Shown here: positions 29,131 through 38,840 of the stretch, one piece after another | Layout of the letters: each line of letters starts with the position of its first letter | Numbering within the stretch: position 1 is the first letter of the stretch | Assembly: GCF_008119665.1 (NCBI RefSeq) | Contig: NZ_CP043046.1 | Location: 1,364,001 to 1,428,000 of the forward strand | Direction: 5' to 3' | Origin: Pigmentiphaga aceris | GTDB taxonomy: Bacteria > Pseudomonadota > Gammaproteobacteria > Burkholderiales > Burkholderiaceae_B | Length of the DNA stretch: 64,000 bases | Notes under the pieces: model-generated | The model's input: the letters and a program-made list of their open reading frames with translations, nothing else | What the model was told of the DNA's origin: nothing | Databases searched by the model: none | Made by a program: the position numbers and the translations under genes

Positions 29131-29829
29131 ATGCTCGAAGTCCAACAAGTCAATCAATACTACGGCGGTAGCCACACGCTGCGCGGTGTGTCGATGTCGG
29201 TGCAGACCGGACAGTGCACGGCGCTGTTGGGCCGCAATGGCGTGGGCAAGACCACATTGCTGAAGTGTCTGATGGGCGTGTTGCCCGTGGCGTCCGGGCA
29301 GGTGTCGCTGGATGGCCAGGACATCACCAAGATCGCGCCATACAAACGTGCCGCATTGGGCATGGCCTACGTGCCGCAGGGCCGCGAAATCTTCGCCCGG
29401 TTGACCGTCGAAGAGAACATCTTGATGGGCATGGCCACCAAGCCGGCCCGCGACGCGCGTCGCATCAAAGGCGAAATCTACGAGCTGTTCCCGGTGCTGA
29501 AAAGCATGTTGTCGCGACGTGGCGGCGACTTGTCGGGCGGGCAGCAACAGCAGCTGGCGATTGCGCGGGCGCTGGTGTCGGAACCGCGCCTGATCATTCT
29601 CGACGAGCCGACCGAAGGCATTCAGCCATCGATCATCAAAGACATTGGCCGCGTGATTCGCCTGCTGCGCGAGCGCGGCGACATCGCCATTTTGCTGTGC
29701 GAGCAGTACTTCGATTTTGCCCATGAACTGGCTGACCGTTTTGTCGTGATGTCGCGCGGCGAAGTCGTTGCCGAGGGCGAACACGCCGACATGAACAGCG
29801 AGGACGTACGCCGACATCTGTCGGTCTGA
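29131..29829 (+). CDS. urtE: Urea ABC transporter ATPase UrtE
   Basis: 232-aa ATPase beginning MLEVQQVNQYYGGSHTLRG, the UrtE N-terminus. Walker A GRNGVGKTT, signature LSGGQQQQLAIARAL, Walker B LIILDEPTEGIQP and H-loop LLCEQYFDFA are visible. It completes the UrtABCDE system. Three bases separate it from urtD and 48 bp from the urea carboxylase gene. Confidence 0.93.
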   Translation: MLEVQQVNQYYGGSHTLRGVSMSVQTGQCTALLGRNGVGKTTLLKCLMGVLPVASGQVSLDGQDITKIAPYKRAALGMAYVPQGREIFARLTVEENILMGMATKPARDARRIKGEIYELFPVLKSMLSRRGGDLSGGQQQQLAIARALVSEPRLIILDEPTEGIQPSIIKDIGRVIRLLRERGDIAILLCEQYFDFAHELADRFVVMSRGEVVAEGEHADMNSEDVRRHLSV

Positions 29830-29877
29830 TCTTCCCGCTGTTCTTCCGTTCCACTACTTCTAAATGCGAAGCCTGCC

Positions 29878-32800
29878 ATGTTCACCAAAGTCCTGATCGC
29901 CAACCGCGGCGAAATCGCCTGCCGCGTGCTGCGCACACTCAAGAAGCTGGGCATTGCGTCCGTCGCGGTGTATTCCGAAGCCGATGCCACCAGCGCCCAT
30001 GTGTTGCAGGCCGATGAGGCCGTCTGCATCGGCCCGGCACCGGCTGCGGAAAGCTATCTGGCCACCGACAAGATTCTTGATGCGGCGATTGCCACCGGCG
30101 CGCAGGCGATTCATCCGGGCTACGGTTTCCTGTCCGAGAATGCAGACTTTGCCGAAGCCTGCGAGGCACGCGGCATTGCGTTCATCGGACCCACGCCCGC
30201 CCAGATGCGTGACTTCGGTTTGAAGCACACCGCCCGCAAGCTGGCCTTGGACAATGGCTTGCCCTTGCTGCCCGGCAGCAGCCTGCTGGCAGACCTGGAA
30301 GAAGCCAAGCGCGAATCGCTGCGCGTGGGTTATCCGGTGATGCTGAAAAGCACGGCGGGTGGCGGCGGAATCGGCATGTCTTTGTGCGCGGATGAAGCGG
30401 CGTTGGAAGCCGCGTTTGAATCCGTCAGCCGCCTGGGCAAGAGCTTCTTCAAGAACGGCGGCATGTACGTCGAGAAGTACGTGACCAAAGCGCGTCATCT
30501 GGAAGTGCAGTTGTTTGGTGACGGCAAAGGTACGGTCGCCGCGTTGGGTGTGCGCGAATGCTCGGTGCAGCGTCGCAACCAGAAAGTGATCGAGGAAACG
30601 CCTGCGCCGCGTATCTCGCCGGAACTCACCGCTGAACTGTCGGCAGCTGCCGTGAAGCTGGGCGAAGCTGTGCGTTACCGCTCGGCGGGCACCGTGGAAT
30701 TCGTCTATGACGACGATGCCGAACAGTTCTATTTCCTGGAAGTGAACACGCGTTTGCAAGTCGAGCACGGCGTGACCGAATCCGTCACCGGCCTGGACCT
30801 GGTCGAGTGGATGCTGCGCCAGGCCGCAGACGAAACCCTGCCGCTGGCGGGCTACACCTTCACGCCGCAAGGGCATTCGATTCAGGTGCGGGTGTACGCC
30901 GAAGACCCGGGCCGCAACTTCCAGCCCAGCCCGGGAGTATTGACCGGTTTCTCGGTGCCGGACGATGTGCGTTGCGACACCTGGGTGTCGCAGGGGACTG
31001 AGGTCAGCGCCTTCTACGACCCGCTGATCGCCAAGCTGATCGTGCATGCCGACACGCGTGAAGCCGCTGTCGAAAAAATGGCCGAGGTGCTGGCCAAAAC
31101 CCGCATTCACGGTATTCGCTGCAACCGTCAATACCTGCAGCAGATCGTGGAGAGCGAGGCTTTCCGCACCGCGCATGTCTTCACGCGTTTCCTGGACAGC
31201 TTCGACTATCTTCCGACCACCATCTCGGTGATCGAACCGGGCACCTACAGCTCGGTGCAGGACTACCCGGGCCGTCACGGCTACTGGGACATTGGCGTGC
31301 CACCTTCGGGCCCGATGGATGACCTGGGCATGCGCCTGGCCAATCGCATCGTTGGCAACCCGGAAGGATATGCCGCGCTGGAATTCACGGTGCAAGGCCC
31401 GACGCTGCGCTTTGATTTTGACACCACCATTGCACTGACCGGTGCCACCATGCCCGCCGATGTCGATGGTGTCACCGTGCCGTTCTGGACGGCCATCGAT
31501 GTGAAGGCGGGCAGCACCCTTACCCTGGGTGCCGCAGGCGGCACGGGCTGCCGTGCATACCTGGCCGTGCAGCGTGGTTTCGACGTGCCGGAATACCTGG
31601 GCAGCAAGTCGACGTTCTCGCTGGGTCAGTTCGGCGGTCACGCCGGGCGGCCGCTGCGCAGTGGTGACGTGCTGGAAGTGATGGATGACACCGCGCAAGA
31701 CCACAAGCTTGATGCCGCCATGTACGAAGGCCTGGCGTCTGAGCTGATCCCGGCTTATCCGACGCAGTGGCAGATCGGCGTGCTGTATGGCCCGCACGGC
31801 GCACCGGACTTCTTCACGGCGGAAGCCATCGAGATGTTCTTCACGTCGGACTGGGAGGTGCACTACAACTCGAACCGCCTGGGCATCCGCCTGAACGGCC
31901 CCAAGCCCACGTGGGCGCGTGCCGACGGTGGCGAAGCGGGGCTGCATCCGTCGAACGTGCACGACTGCATGTACGCCGTGGGCAGCATCAACTTCAGCGG
32001 CGACATGCCGATCATCCTGACGCTCGATGGACCGAGCCTGGGTGGCTTTGTGTGCGCCGCAACGATTGTGCGAGCCGAAATGTGGAAGGTCGGGCAGATC
32101 AAGCCGGGCGATACCGTGCGCTTCGTGCGTTTCAGCGAAGCCCAGGCACTGGACGACGAGCTGTCGCAGATCGCGCTGGTGCAGGCACGTGCTGGCAAGC
32201 CGGTGCTGGTGGCATTGCCGCCCAGCGACGAAGCCGCCTTGGCCACGCCCGCGATCATTCACGAGATTCCCCATACCGATACGCAGACCGGCGTGGTGTA
32301 TCGCCGTGCAGGTGACAAGTACATTCTGATCGAATACGGCCCGGCGATTCTGGACCTGAACCTGCGTTTCCGCGTGCATGCCTTGATGGAGTGGCTGAAG
32401 GCCAATCACGTCGATGGCCTGCAGGAACTGTCGCCGGGCGTGCGTTCGCTGCAGATCCATTATGAAAGCCGCACGCTGCCGCTGGCACGCCTGATGGACA
32501 TGTTGCTGCGCGCGGAACAGGAACTGCCACCGGAAGAGTCGATCACGGTCAAGAGCCGCATCGTGCATCTGCCGATGGCGTTCGAAGACAGCTCGGTGCT
32601 GGAAGCCGTGTCCAAGTACATGCAGTCGGTGCGCAAGACCGCCCCGTACTTGCCGTCCAACGTGGAGTTCATGCGCCGCATCAACGGCCTGGACAGCGTG
32701 GAGCAGGTGCGCGACATCATCTTCCAGACCAGCTACATGGTGCTGGGCCTGGGTGACGTGTATCTGGGCGCACCGTGCGCGGTGCCGGTGGATCCGCGTC

Positions 32801-33522
32801 ATCGCCTGCTGACGTCCAAGTACAACCCGGCGCGCACCTTCACGCCGGAAGGCGCGGTGGGTATTGGTGGCGTCTATATGTGCATCTACGGCATGGACTC
32901 GCCCGGCGGTTATCAACTGGTGGGCCGCACCGTGCCCATCTGGAACAAGTTCCTGAAGAACCCTGACTTCGCGCCGGGCGAACCGTGGCTGCTGCGCTTC
33001 TTCGACCAGGTGCGTTATTACCCCGTCAGCGAAGCAGAACTGACCGAATACCGTGCCGCGTTCCGTGAAGGCACGGTACGCCTGAACATCACCGAGGAAG
33101 ACTTCAACCTGGGTGACTACAACCGCTTCCTGGCATCCATCGATACCGAGCTGAAGGAGTTCAAAGCCAAGCAGCAGGCCGCCTTCGATACCGAGCGGAT
33201 TCTGTGGGACAACGAACGCGCGGAAGAAGAGGCTGCAGCGGCGGCAGTGGGCAGCATGGCCGGCAACGGTTCGGCAGCCGATGAAGATTCGCCCTTGGTC
33301 ACCGGGCAGTCTGCGCTGCACGCCGACATTCCGGGCAACATCTGGCGCTTGCTGGCAGAGCCTGGCATGAAGGTCGAAGCCGGTGCGCAACTGGCCGTGA
33401 TCGAATCGATGAAGATGGAGTTTTCAGTGACCGCCCGGCGTGCTGGCACCGTCAGTCGGATCTTGTGCCAACCTGGTCAGCAGGTGCGGTCGGGGCAGCG
33501 TCTGTTTGTGCTGGATGCATGA
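29878..33522 (+). CDS. uca: Biotin-dependent urea carboxylase (urea amidolyase, carboxylase part)
   Basis: 1214-aa enzyme carboxylating urea to allophanate with ATP, bicarbonate and biotin. The biotin carboxylase domain occupies 1-~450 (IANRGEIACRVLRTLKKLG, KSTAGGGGIGM, EVNTRLQVEHGVTE). An AHS2/KipA-like part lies at ~455-740 (VIEPGTYSSVQDYPGRHGYW, GVPPSGPMDD) and an AHS1/KipI-like part at ~800-1010 (YRRAGDKYILIEYGP); together they form the carboxyltransferase. The C-terminal biotinyl domain has ESMKMEF with biotin lysine K1179. The length fits a bacterial stand-alone urea carboxylase, with allophanate hydrolase as a separate gene. A guanidine carboxylase has the same architecture; the linked urt genes and the lack of carboxyguanidine-deiminase genes favour urea. 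Confidence 0.92.
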   Translation: MFTKVLIANRGEIACRVLRTLKKLGIASVAVYSEADATSAHVLQADEAVCIGPAPAAESYLATDKILDAAIATGAQAIHPGYGFLSENADFAEACEARGIAFIGPTPAQMRDFGLKHTARKLALDNGLPLLPGSSLLADLEEAKRESLRVGYPVMLKSTAGGGGIGMSLCADEAALEAAFESVSRLGKSFFKNGGMYVEKYVTKARHLEVQLFGDGKGTVAALGVRECSVQRRNQKVIEETPAPRISPELTAELSAAAVKLGEAVRYRSAGTVEFVYDDDAEQFYFLEVNTRLQVEHGVTESVTGLDLVEWMLRQAADETLPLAGYTFTPQGHSIQVRVYAEDPGRNFQPSPGVLTGFSVPDDVRCDTWVSQGTEVSAFYDPLIAKLIVHADTREAAVEKMAEVLAKTRIHGIRCNRQYLQQIVESEAFRTAHVFTRFLDSFDYLPTTISVIEPGTYSSVQDYPGRHGYWDIGVPPSGPMDDLGMRLANRIVGNPEGYAALEFTVQGPTLRFDFDTTIALTGATMPADVDGVTVPFWTAIDVKAGSTLTLGAAGGTGCRAYLAVQRGFDVPEYLGSKSTFSLGQFGGHAGRPLRSGDVLEVMDDTAQDHKLDAAMYEGLASELIPAYPTQWQIGVLYGPHGAPDFFTAEAIEMFFTSDWEVHYNSNRLGIRLNGPKPTWARADGGEAGLHPSNVHDCMYAVGSINFSGDMPIILTLDGPSLGGFVCAATIVRAEMWKVGQIKPGDTVRFVRFSEAQALDDELSQIALVQARAGKPVLVALPPSDEAALATPAIIHEIPHTDTQTGVVYRRAGDKYILIEYGPAILDLNLRFRVHALMEWLKANHVDGLQELSPGVRSLQIHYESRTLPLARLMDMLLRAEQELPPEESITVKSRIVHLPMAFEDSSVLEAVSKYMQSVRKTAPYLPSNVEFMRRINGLDSVEQVRDIIFQTSYMVLGLGDVYLGAPCAVPVDPRHRLLTSKYNPARTFTPEGAVGIGGVYMCIYGMDSPGGYQLVGRTVPIWNKFLKNPDFAPGEPWLLRFFDQVRYYPVSEAELTEYRAAFREGTVRLNITEEDFNLGDYNRFLASIDTELKEFKAKQQAAFDTERILWDNERAEEEAAAAAVGSMAGNGSAADEDSPLVTGQSALHADIPGNIWRLLAEPGMKVEAGAQLAVIESMKMEFSVTARRAGTVSRILCQPGQQVRSGQRLFVLDA

Positions 33523-33569
33523 CCGAGGTGTGATGTCGGATCAGATGTTGGCAAGTGCGTGATTCGCGC

Positions 33570-33588
33570 TTGATCAGAATCTGATCAA
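33570..33588. repeat. 19-bp palindrome downstream of uca
   Basis: TTGATCAGA-A-TCTGATCAA: perfect 9-bp arms around one central base. It lies 47 bp after the uca stop and 290 bp before the GGDEF gene. No T-run follows. Possible operator or RNA 3' hairpin; function unknown. Confidence 0.5.
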
Positions 33589-33726
33589 CAAAAAGACATT
33601 TTGATTAATGGTTTGATTGGTATTTTGGATTGGCCGGAACAGCCTGTGCGAACAGTATTTTCAGAACTCGAATTCCTGTTCGGATGCGTCGTTTGATCCA
33701 GCAATACTGACCAATTCTGACATTAT

Positions 33727-33767
33727 GGCCACGGGATACGAATATATATCCCGTGGCCGTTTTTTTA
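33727..33767 (+). terminator. Intrinsic terminator after the urea island
   Basis: Perfect 12-bp stem GGCCACGGGATA (33727-33738) / TATCCCGTGGCC (33747-33758), 8-nt loop, then G and seven T. It ends the atzF-urt-uca transcript 205 bp past uca. Nothing else gene-like is visible in 33523-33878. Confidence 0.88.
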
Positions 33768-33878
33768 TCGGGCTTTTCCTAGTGGGAAAGCGCGTGAAAC
33801 CTCAGTTTTCATCTGTTTTGATGAACTTGTCCGACATAGAATGAGCCATCTTTAACTCGACCTTTCGGTGCAGCCCGC

Positions 33879-35021
33879 ATGCTGCTCGACGTTCGCACTT
33901 TATATGTTGCCACTGCCGCCATTGCCGTCGCGCTTGGCATGGTGCAATTGCTTGCCTGCGTCACGCAGCGTTTTCCATCGTGGGTAGCTTGGTGGGGGGC
34001 CAGCAATCTGCTGGTGGGGTTAGGCGTACTGTTTCTGTCGCAGCGTGGCGTTGCCCCGGATTGGGTATCAGTACCACTGTCGAACCTGTTGATGACGGTG
34101 GGTTATGGACTGTTGCTGGTGGGCATGCGGCGCTTTGTCGCGCGCAAGGTTTACTGGCCGCTTCATGCGGTCGTCACCGTATTGATATTGGGGCTGGTCA
34201 TCGTGTTATGGCCGGCATTGTCCGACTTCCGTCAGCGCGCGGCTTTGATCGCGGGGCTGGCCTGCGCCTGTGACCTGTGGATCGCGATCGATGCCATGCG
34301 CACGGCCAGGCGCGAGCGCCTGCTGTCGGCCCGGGTCGTGGGCGCACTGTTTGGATTCACATCACTGTTGTTCGGCATACGGGTAGTGACCATGATCGGC
34401 GACCTCTACGGTTATCGCGAGTGGTTCCCGATCGATTCGCCCAGCGTGTTGCTGGGCCTGACTGCCGTGATGTTGCTGCCGGTGCGCAACATGGCGCTGA
34501 TATTGATGGCCAACGAGCGCTACCGCAACGACTGGCGCATGCGGGCTTTGCGTGACCCGCTGACCAGCGTGCCCAACCGCGCCGGTATTCGCGCGGCCTT
34601 CGAAGGGCTTGAAAACCGCAGCATTGGCATGTCTTTGTTGATGGTCGATCTGGATCACTTCAAGGATGTGAACGACGCACTGGGGCACGAAGCCGGTGAC
34701 CGTGTGCTGCTGGGGTTCGTTGCGATTGCCCGTGGCGGCTTGCGTTATACCGATGTGCTGGGCCGTTATGGCGGGGACGAATTTGTGATCTTGCTGCCCG
34801 AGACTTCGCTGGCAGATGCGCAGGCGCTGGCCGAACGGCTGCGCCATGCTTTTGCAGACGGCATGCGTGGTGCCCACCTGGCAATGACCCCCACATTGAG
34901 CATTGGCATCGCCGGCGGTCAGGGCAAGGCGGTCAAGCTGGATGTGCTGTTGTCAGAGGCAGACAAGGCCTTGTATCTGGCCAAGCGCAACGGCCGCAAC
35001 TGTCTGTACGCAGCGGCCTGA
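33879..35021 (+). CDS. Membrane-anchored diguanylate cyclase (GGDEF)
   Basis: 380 aa. Residues 1-~205 hold about six to seven hydrophobic helices with short loops and no recognisable sensor name. The GGDEF domain occupies ~220-380: RDPLTSVPNRAGI, VDLDHFKDVNDALGH, intact YGGDEF near 297-301 with an allosteric I-site RYTD five residues before it, and ADKALYLAKRNGRN at the end. It is predicted to synthesise c-di-GMP with product inhibition. Monocistronic between two strong terminators. Confidence 0.9.
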   Translation: MLLDVRTLYVATAAIAVALGMVQLLACVTQRFPSWVAWWGASNLLVGLGVLFLSQRGVAPDWVSVPLSNLLMTVGYGLLLVGMRRFVARKVYWPLHAVVTVLILGLVIVLWPALSDFRQRAALIAGLACACDLWIAIDAMRTARRERLLSARVVGALFGFTSLLFGIRVVTMIGDLYGYREWFPIDSPSVLLGLTAVMLLPVRNMALILMANERYRNDWRMRALRDPLTSVPNRAGIRAAFEGLENRSIGMSLLMVDLDHFKDVNDALGHEAGDRVLLGFVAIARGGLRYTDVLGRYGGDEFVILLPETSLADAQALAERLRHAFADGMRGAHLAMTPTLSIGIAGGQGKAVKLDVLLSEADKALYLAKRNGRNCLYAAA

Positions 35022-35024
35022 TGC

Positions 35025-35063
35025 AAAAAAGGCGCTGGAAGAAGGCATCTTCCAGCGCCTTTT
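35025..35063. terminator. Bidirectional intrinsic terminator (GGDEF gene / tctA-like gene)
   Basis: 12-bp perfect stem GGCGCTGGAAGA (35031-35042) / TCTTCCAGCGCC (35048-35059) flanked by six A and four T. It serves both convergent transcripts. Confidence 0.88.
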
Positions 35064-35117
35064 CTTGCTGCTGCGAACCGCAGTTCGCAGCAGATCAACA
35101 AGCGCAGCGAGCCTGAA

Positions 35118-36503
35118 TCAGACGCCCAGCAGCTTCAACACTGCCGGCATGGTCAGCACGGCCGTGTAGTAGCCCATGAACTGCACGCCAGTACCAAAAC
35201 CGAAGGTGCGATTCAGCAAGCCGCCCACCAGGCCCACCACCAGCACCACCAGGAAGCCCAGCACACCGCCTTCCCAGAAGCTGATCACCAGGATCAGGCC
35301 GACGAAGGTGGCGATGATGGCTTCGTGGCTCAGCTTCTTCGACACGAAGGACGCGGCGCGGTGCGCGAAGTTCATGGCGAAGGGGTAGGACACGATGGCG
35401 GCCAATGCCACAGCCAAGAGGCCGTACCAGAGGAATTCCCAGTGCGACAGCATGGTGTGCAGGTTGTTGACCTGACCCGATGCGGCGTCGATGGTGAAGC
35501 GCGGCGGTGCATTGAACAGCGGTGCGGCCGGGCCGGCAGCCACCGGGCTGAGCGGCAGGCCGAACGCGATCAGCGGGATCAGTGCTTCGGCGATGTAGGT
35601 CGCCTCGGTCACGCCGTTACGCGCAGCCAGCACCGTGGTCATGCGGTGGTAGGCGTGCTTGATGCGTGCACCCACCACTTCGCCCATCAGCACGGTCATG
35701 GCGACCGGGCTGAACACGAAGGTGGCGCTGGAGATCGTGGCAGTTGCAATGGTCCAGCCGGTCTGCTTGCGGTCCAGCACCTTCAGCGGATTGGGGAAGT
35801 AACCCTTCCAGCCCTTGATGTCCGGTGCCAGCGAGAAACGACGCGGCTCGGTACGCATCATGCGCTTGCGTTCGATGGGCGACAGGCTGGAGAACAGGTC
35901 AGCGATCAAGGGACCGATGGCGATGCCCAGGAAATAGCTGATGCCCAGCTTGACGCCGAAGCGGCCGGTACCGGCTTGCAGCGCAATGATCAGCGCCACG
36001 AAAGGCACCAGCAGCGCAACCGACGCCCAGCGACCCGGCGAGAACCAGGCGATGAACAAGGCGGCAGCCAGGAACACCCACGGTGCGGATGCAACGATGG
36101 ATTCGCGGAACGGAGCCAGCAGCACGGCGAACAGCACCGCAACCGGCACGGCCACGAAGGCGGCCACGATGGCACCCGAAATCATCTTGCGCAGGGCGAC
36201 GTGCGGCACGCCAAGATTGCGCATGCGGGTGGCGTCCTGCATCAGCGGCACGGCCAGCGTGTCACCCGGGATGCCAAGCAGCGCCGTCGGGATCGCGTGG
36301 GTCATGTGCTTGGCGACTGCGCCAGCCAGGAAGAAGGTGAAGACCCCGGCAGGGGCGACACCCATCAATACGACAACCAAGGTAAGCGGGGCAAGGGTGG
36401 TGGTTTCGTCAGTACCCGAAACCAGGCCGATGCCGGCGAATACGATGGCACCCAACAGGCCCATCGCAAAGGCGATGAGAATATCCGGTAGCAGAGCTTC
36501 CAT
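35118..36503 (-). CDS. TctA-type (tripartite tricarboxylate transporter-like) permease, likely mevalonate/organic acid uptake
   Basis: 461-aa membrane protein with about ten to twelve hydrophobic helices. The duplicated TctA-like motifs are IGLVSGTDETTTLAPLTL near the N-terminus and AARNGVTEATYIAEALIPLI mid-protein (the glycine-rich family loops). ATG 36503 is chosen over an extension to 36593 because MEALLPDILIAFAMG is the membrane start and GGA lies 10 bp upstream. It is the last gene of the mvaA-small membrane protein-permease unit. No TctC-type periplasmic binding protein is present nearby, which is unusual for a tripartite system. Substrate inferred from neighbours only. Confidence 0.8.
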   Translation of the reverse strand: MEALLPDILIAFAMGLLGAIVFAGIGLVSGTDETTTLAPLTLVVVLMGVAPAGVFTFFLAGAVAKHMTHAIPTALLGIPGDTLAVPLMQDATRMRNLGVPHVALRKMISGAIVAAFVAVPVAVLFAVLLAPFRESIVASAPWVFLAAALFIAWFSPGRWASVALLVPFVALIIALQAGTGRFGVKLGISYFLGIAIGPLIADLFSSLSPIERKRMMRTEPRRFSLAPDIKGWKGYFPNPLKVLDRKQTGWTIATATISSATFVFSPVAMTVLMGEVVGARIKHAYHRMTTVLAARNGVTEATYIAEALIPLIAFGLPLSPVAAGPAAPLFNAPPRFTIDAASGQVNNLHTMLSHWEFLWYGLLAVALAAIVSYPFAMNFAHRAASFVSKKLSHEAIIATFVGLILVISFWEGGVLGFLVVLVVGLVGGLLNRTFGFGTGVQFMGYYTAVLTMPAVLKLLGV

Positions 36504-36516
36504 GATGTGTTCCGGA

Positions 36517-36984
36517 TCAGTGCGCGGCGGCGGCTGTGCGCCCCGCGTCAGGGGTGGATGATGACGCGGCGGCAGCGTCTGCCGCACGTTCACGTTGAGC
36601 GAAGATGTCGTACAGGCCGACGTCCTTCATTTCGGCGATCACTTCGGGCGGCAGGTCTGCCAGGCGGCCCAGGCCACCGGTGTCGGTGGCCAGTTCATCC
36701 ATTGCCGATTCGCGCCAGCTGGGGTCTTCGCCTTCTTCGATGATCTGGCGTTTCGGCGCAAACAGCTTGGCGCAGATGATGCCGGCGATCAGGCAACCGC
36801 CCAGACCGACCAGCATGGCGTAGGACGCGGCCATGGCCTGGTCGGCGACGACCTGGCGCAGCAACGCACGCGACGCGATGAAGCCTGCCATGGCGATGGC
36901 ACCACCGATCAGGATCGCCAGGGCCAGGTGTCTGCGGTCGACGGTGTCGCCCCAGATCTCCATCAGTTGGGCATCTTGTTTCAC
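36517..36984 (-). CDS. Small membrane protein of the mevalonate-type cluster (possible TctB substitute)
   Basis: 155 aa from GTG 36984, chosen because a strong AGAGGAG lies 6 bp upstream; an ATG at 37005 would bury that site. Two hydrophobic helices (LALAILIGGAIAMAGFIASRALL and ASYAMLVGLGGCLIAGIICAKLF) are followed by a soluble tail with LPPEVIAEMKDVGLYDIFAQ and an Ala-rich end. I do not recognise a named family. The position directly before the TctA-type permease (13 bp) is where TctB normally sits, but TctB has four helices. It is probably an accessory subunit. Confidence 0.7.
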   Translation of the reverse strand: MKQDAQLMEIWGDTVDRRHLALAILIGGAIAMAGFIASRALLRQVVADQAMAASYAMLVGLGGCLIAGIICAKLFAPKRQIIEEGEDPSWRESAMDELATDTGGLGRLADLPPEVIAEMKDVGLYDIFAQRERAADAAAASSSTPDAGRTAAAAH

Positions 36985-37020
36985 GGGTTCTCCTCTTTTG
37001 GGCATGTTGTGGGTGAGTGA

Positions 37021-37050
37021 TGCCGCGCCGGATGCCCTCCGTGCGCGGCA
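37021..37050. other. Intercistronic hairpin between mvaA and the small membrane gene
   Basis: TGCCGCGC (37021-37028) pairs with GCGCGGCA (37043-37050). In the minus-strand mRNA it stands downstream of mvaA without a following T-run, so RNA stabilisation or processing is more likely than termination. Confidence 0.35.
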
Positions 37051-37095
37051 ACAAAAACACGTGCCTGGGGGACATGGCCCCCGGGGAAACAACCC

Positions 37096-38382
<1,287 letters not shown>

Positions 38383-38840
38383 AGCGGACTCCTGATGAAA
38401 TTTGTGTGCGTGGCGCGTCTGGCATCAAGCAAGTGCTTGCGATTGATGAGACGGCTGCCGAAGAAACGTGCGAGGAACGTGCGGACGGCGTGCGAGTTGC
38501 CGCCTGGGTCAAACGGCGGACGGATGTCCCGGATATGCGTCACCTTGCGATATGCCTGGCCCGGTACCAGCAGTCGCTGGCGGTCGAGCAGCAGCGCCGT
38601 TGGCTTGGTTCACCCATGAGTCGGCTGTGCCGGAGTGAACAAAACGGGGCTGAGCAAAGCAGAGGTCAGGGCGCATGGGATTCCGTCGGCTGGCCCTCTT
38701 GTGAAGGGCGCGGTGGTACGGATGGGGGACGGCTTGGATGCCGCTCGGCTCCATCTGTGCGCAATTGTGGAGATACCGACGTGGGCCGCCAATGTAAATA
38801 GAAGATACCGGCCCAGTTTTTTTATGTATTAAACATCTAT
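38383..38840. other. Regulatory intergene upstream of mvaA
   Basis: 458 bp between the mvaA start and the end of the upstream regulator gene. It contains GCAAG-TG-CTTGC (38429-38440), an inverted repeat 47 bp upstream of the mvaA start that could be an operator. I found no convincing sigma-70 or sigma-54 elements and no coding potential on either strand. Confidence 0.45.

Noticed and set aside
29860..33390. A 1176-codon open frame on the minus strand opposite uca
   Set aside because: It is the codon-position mirror of a high-GC gene; composition is His/Gln/Arg-rich with no domain, while the plus strand encodes a full urea carboxylase.
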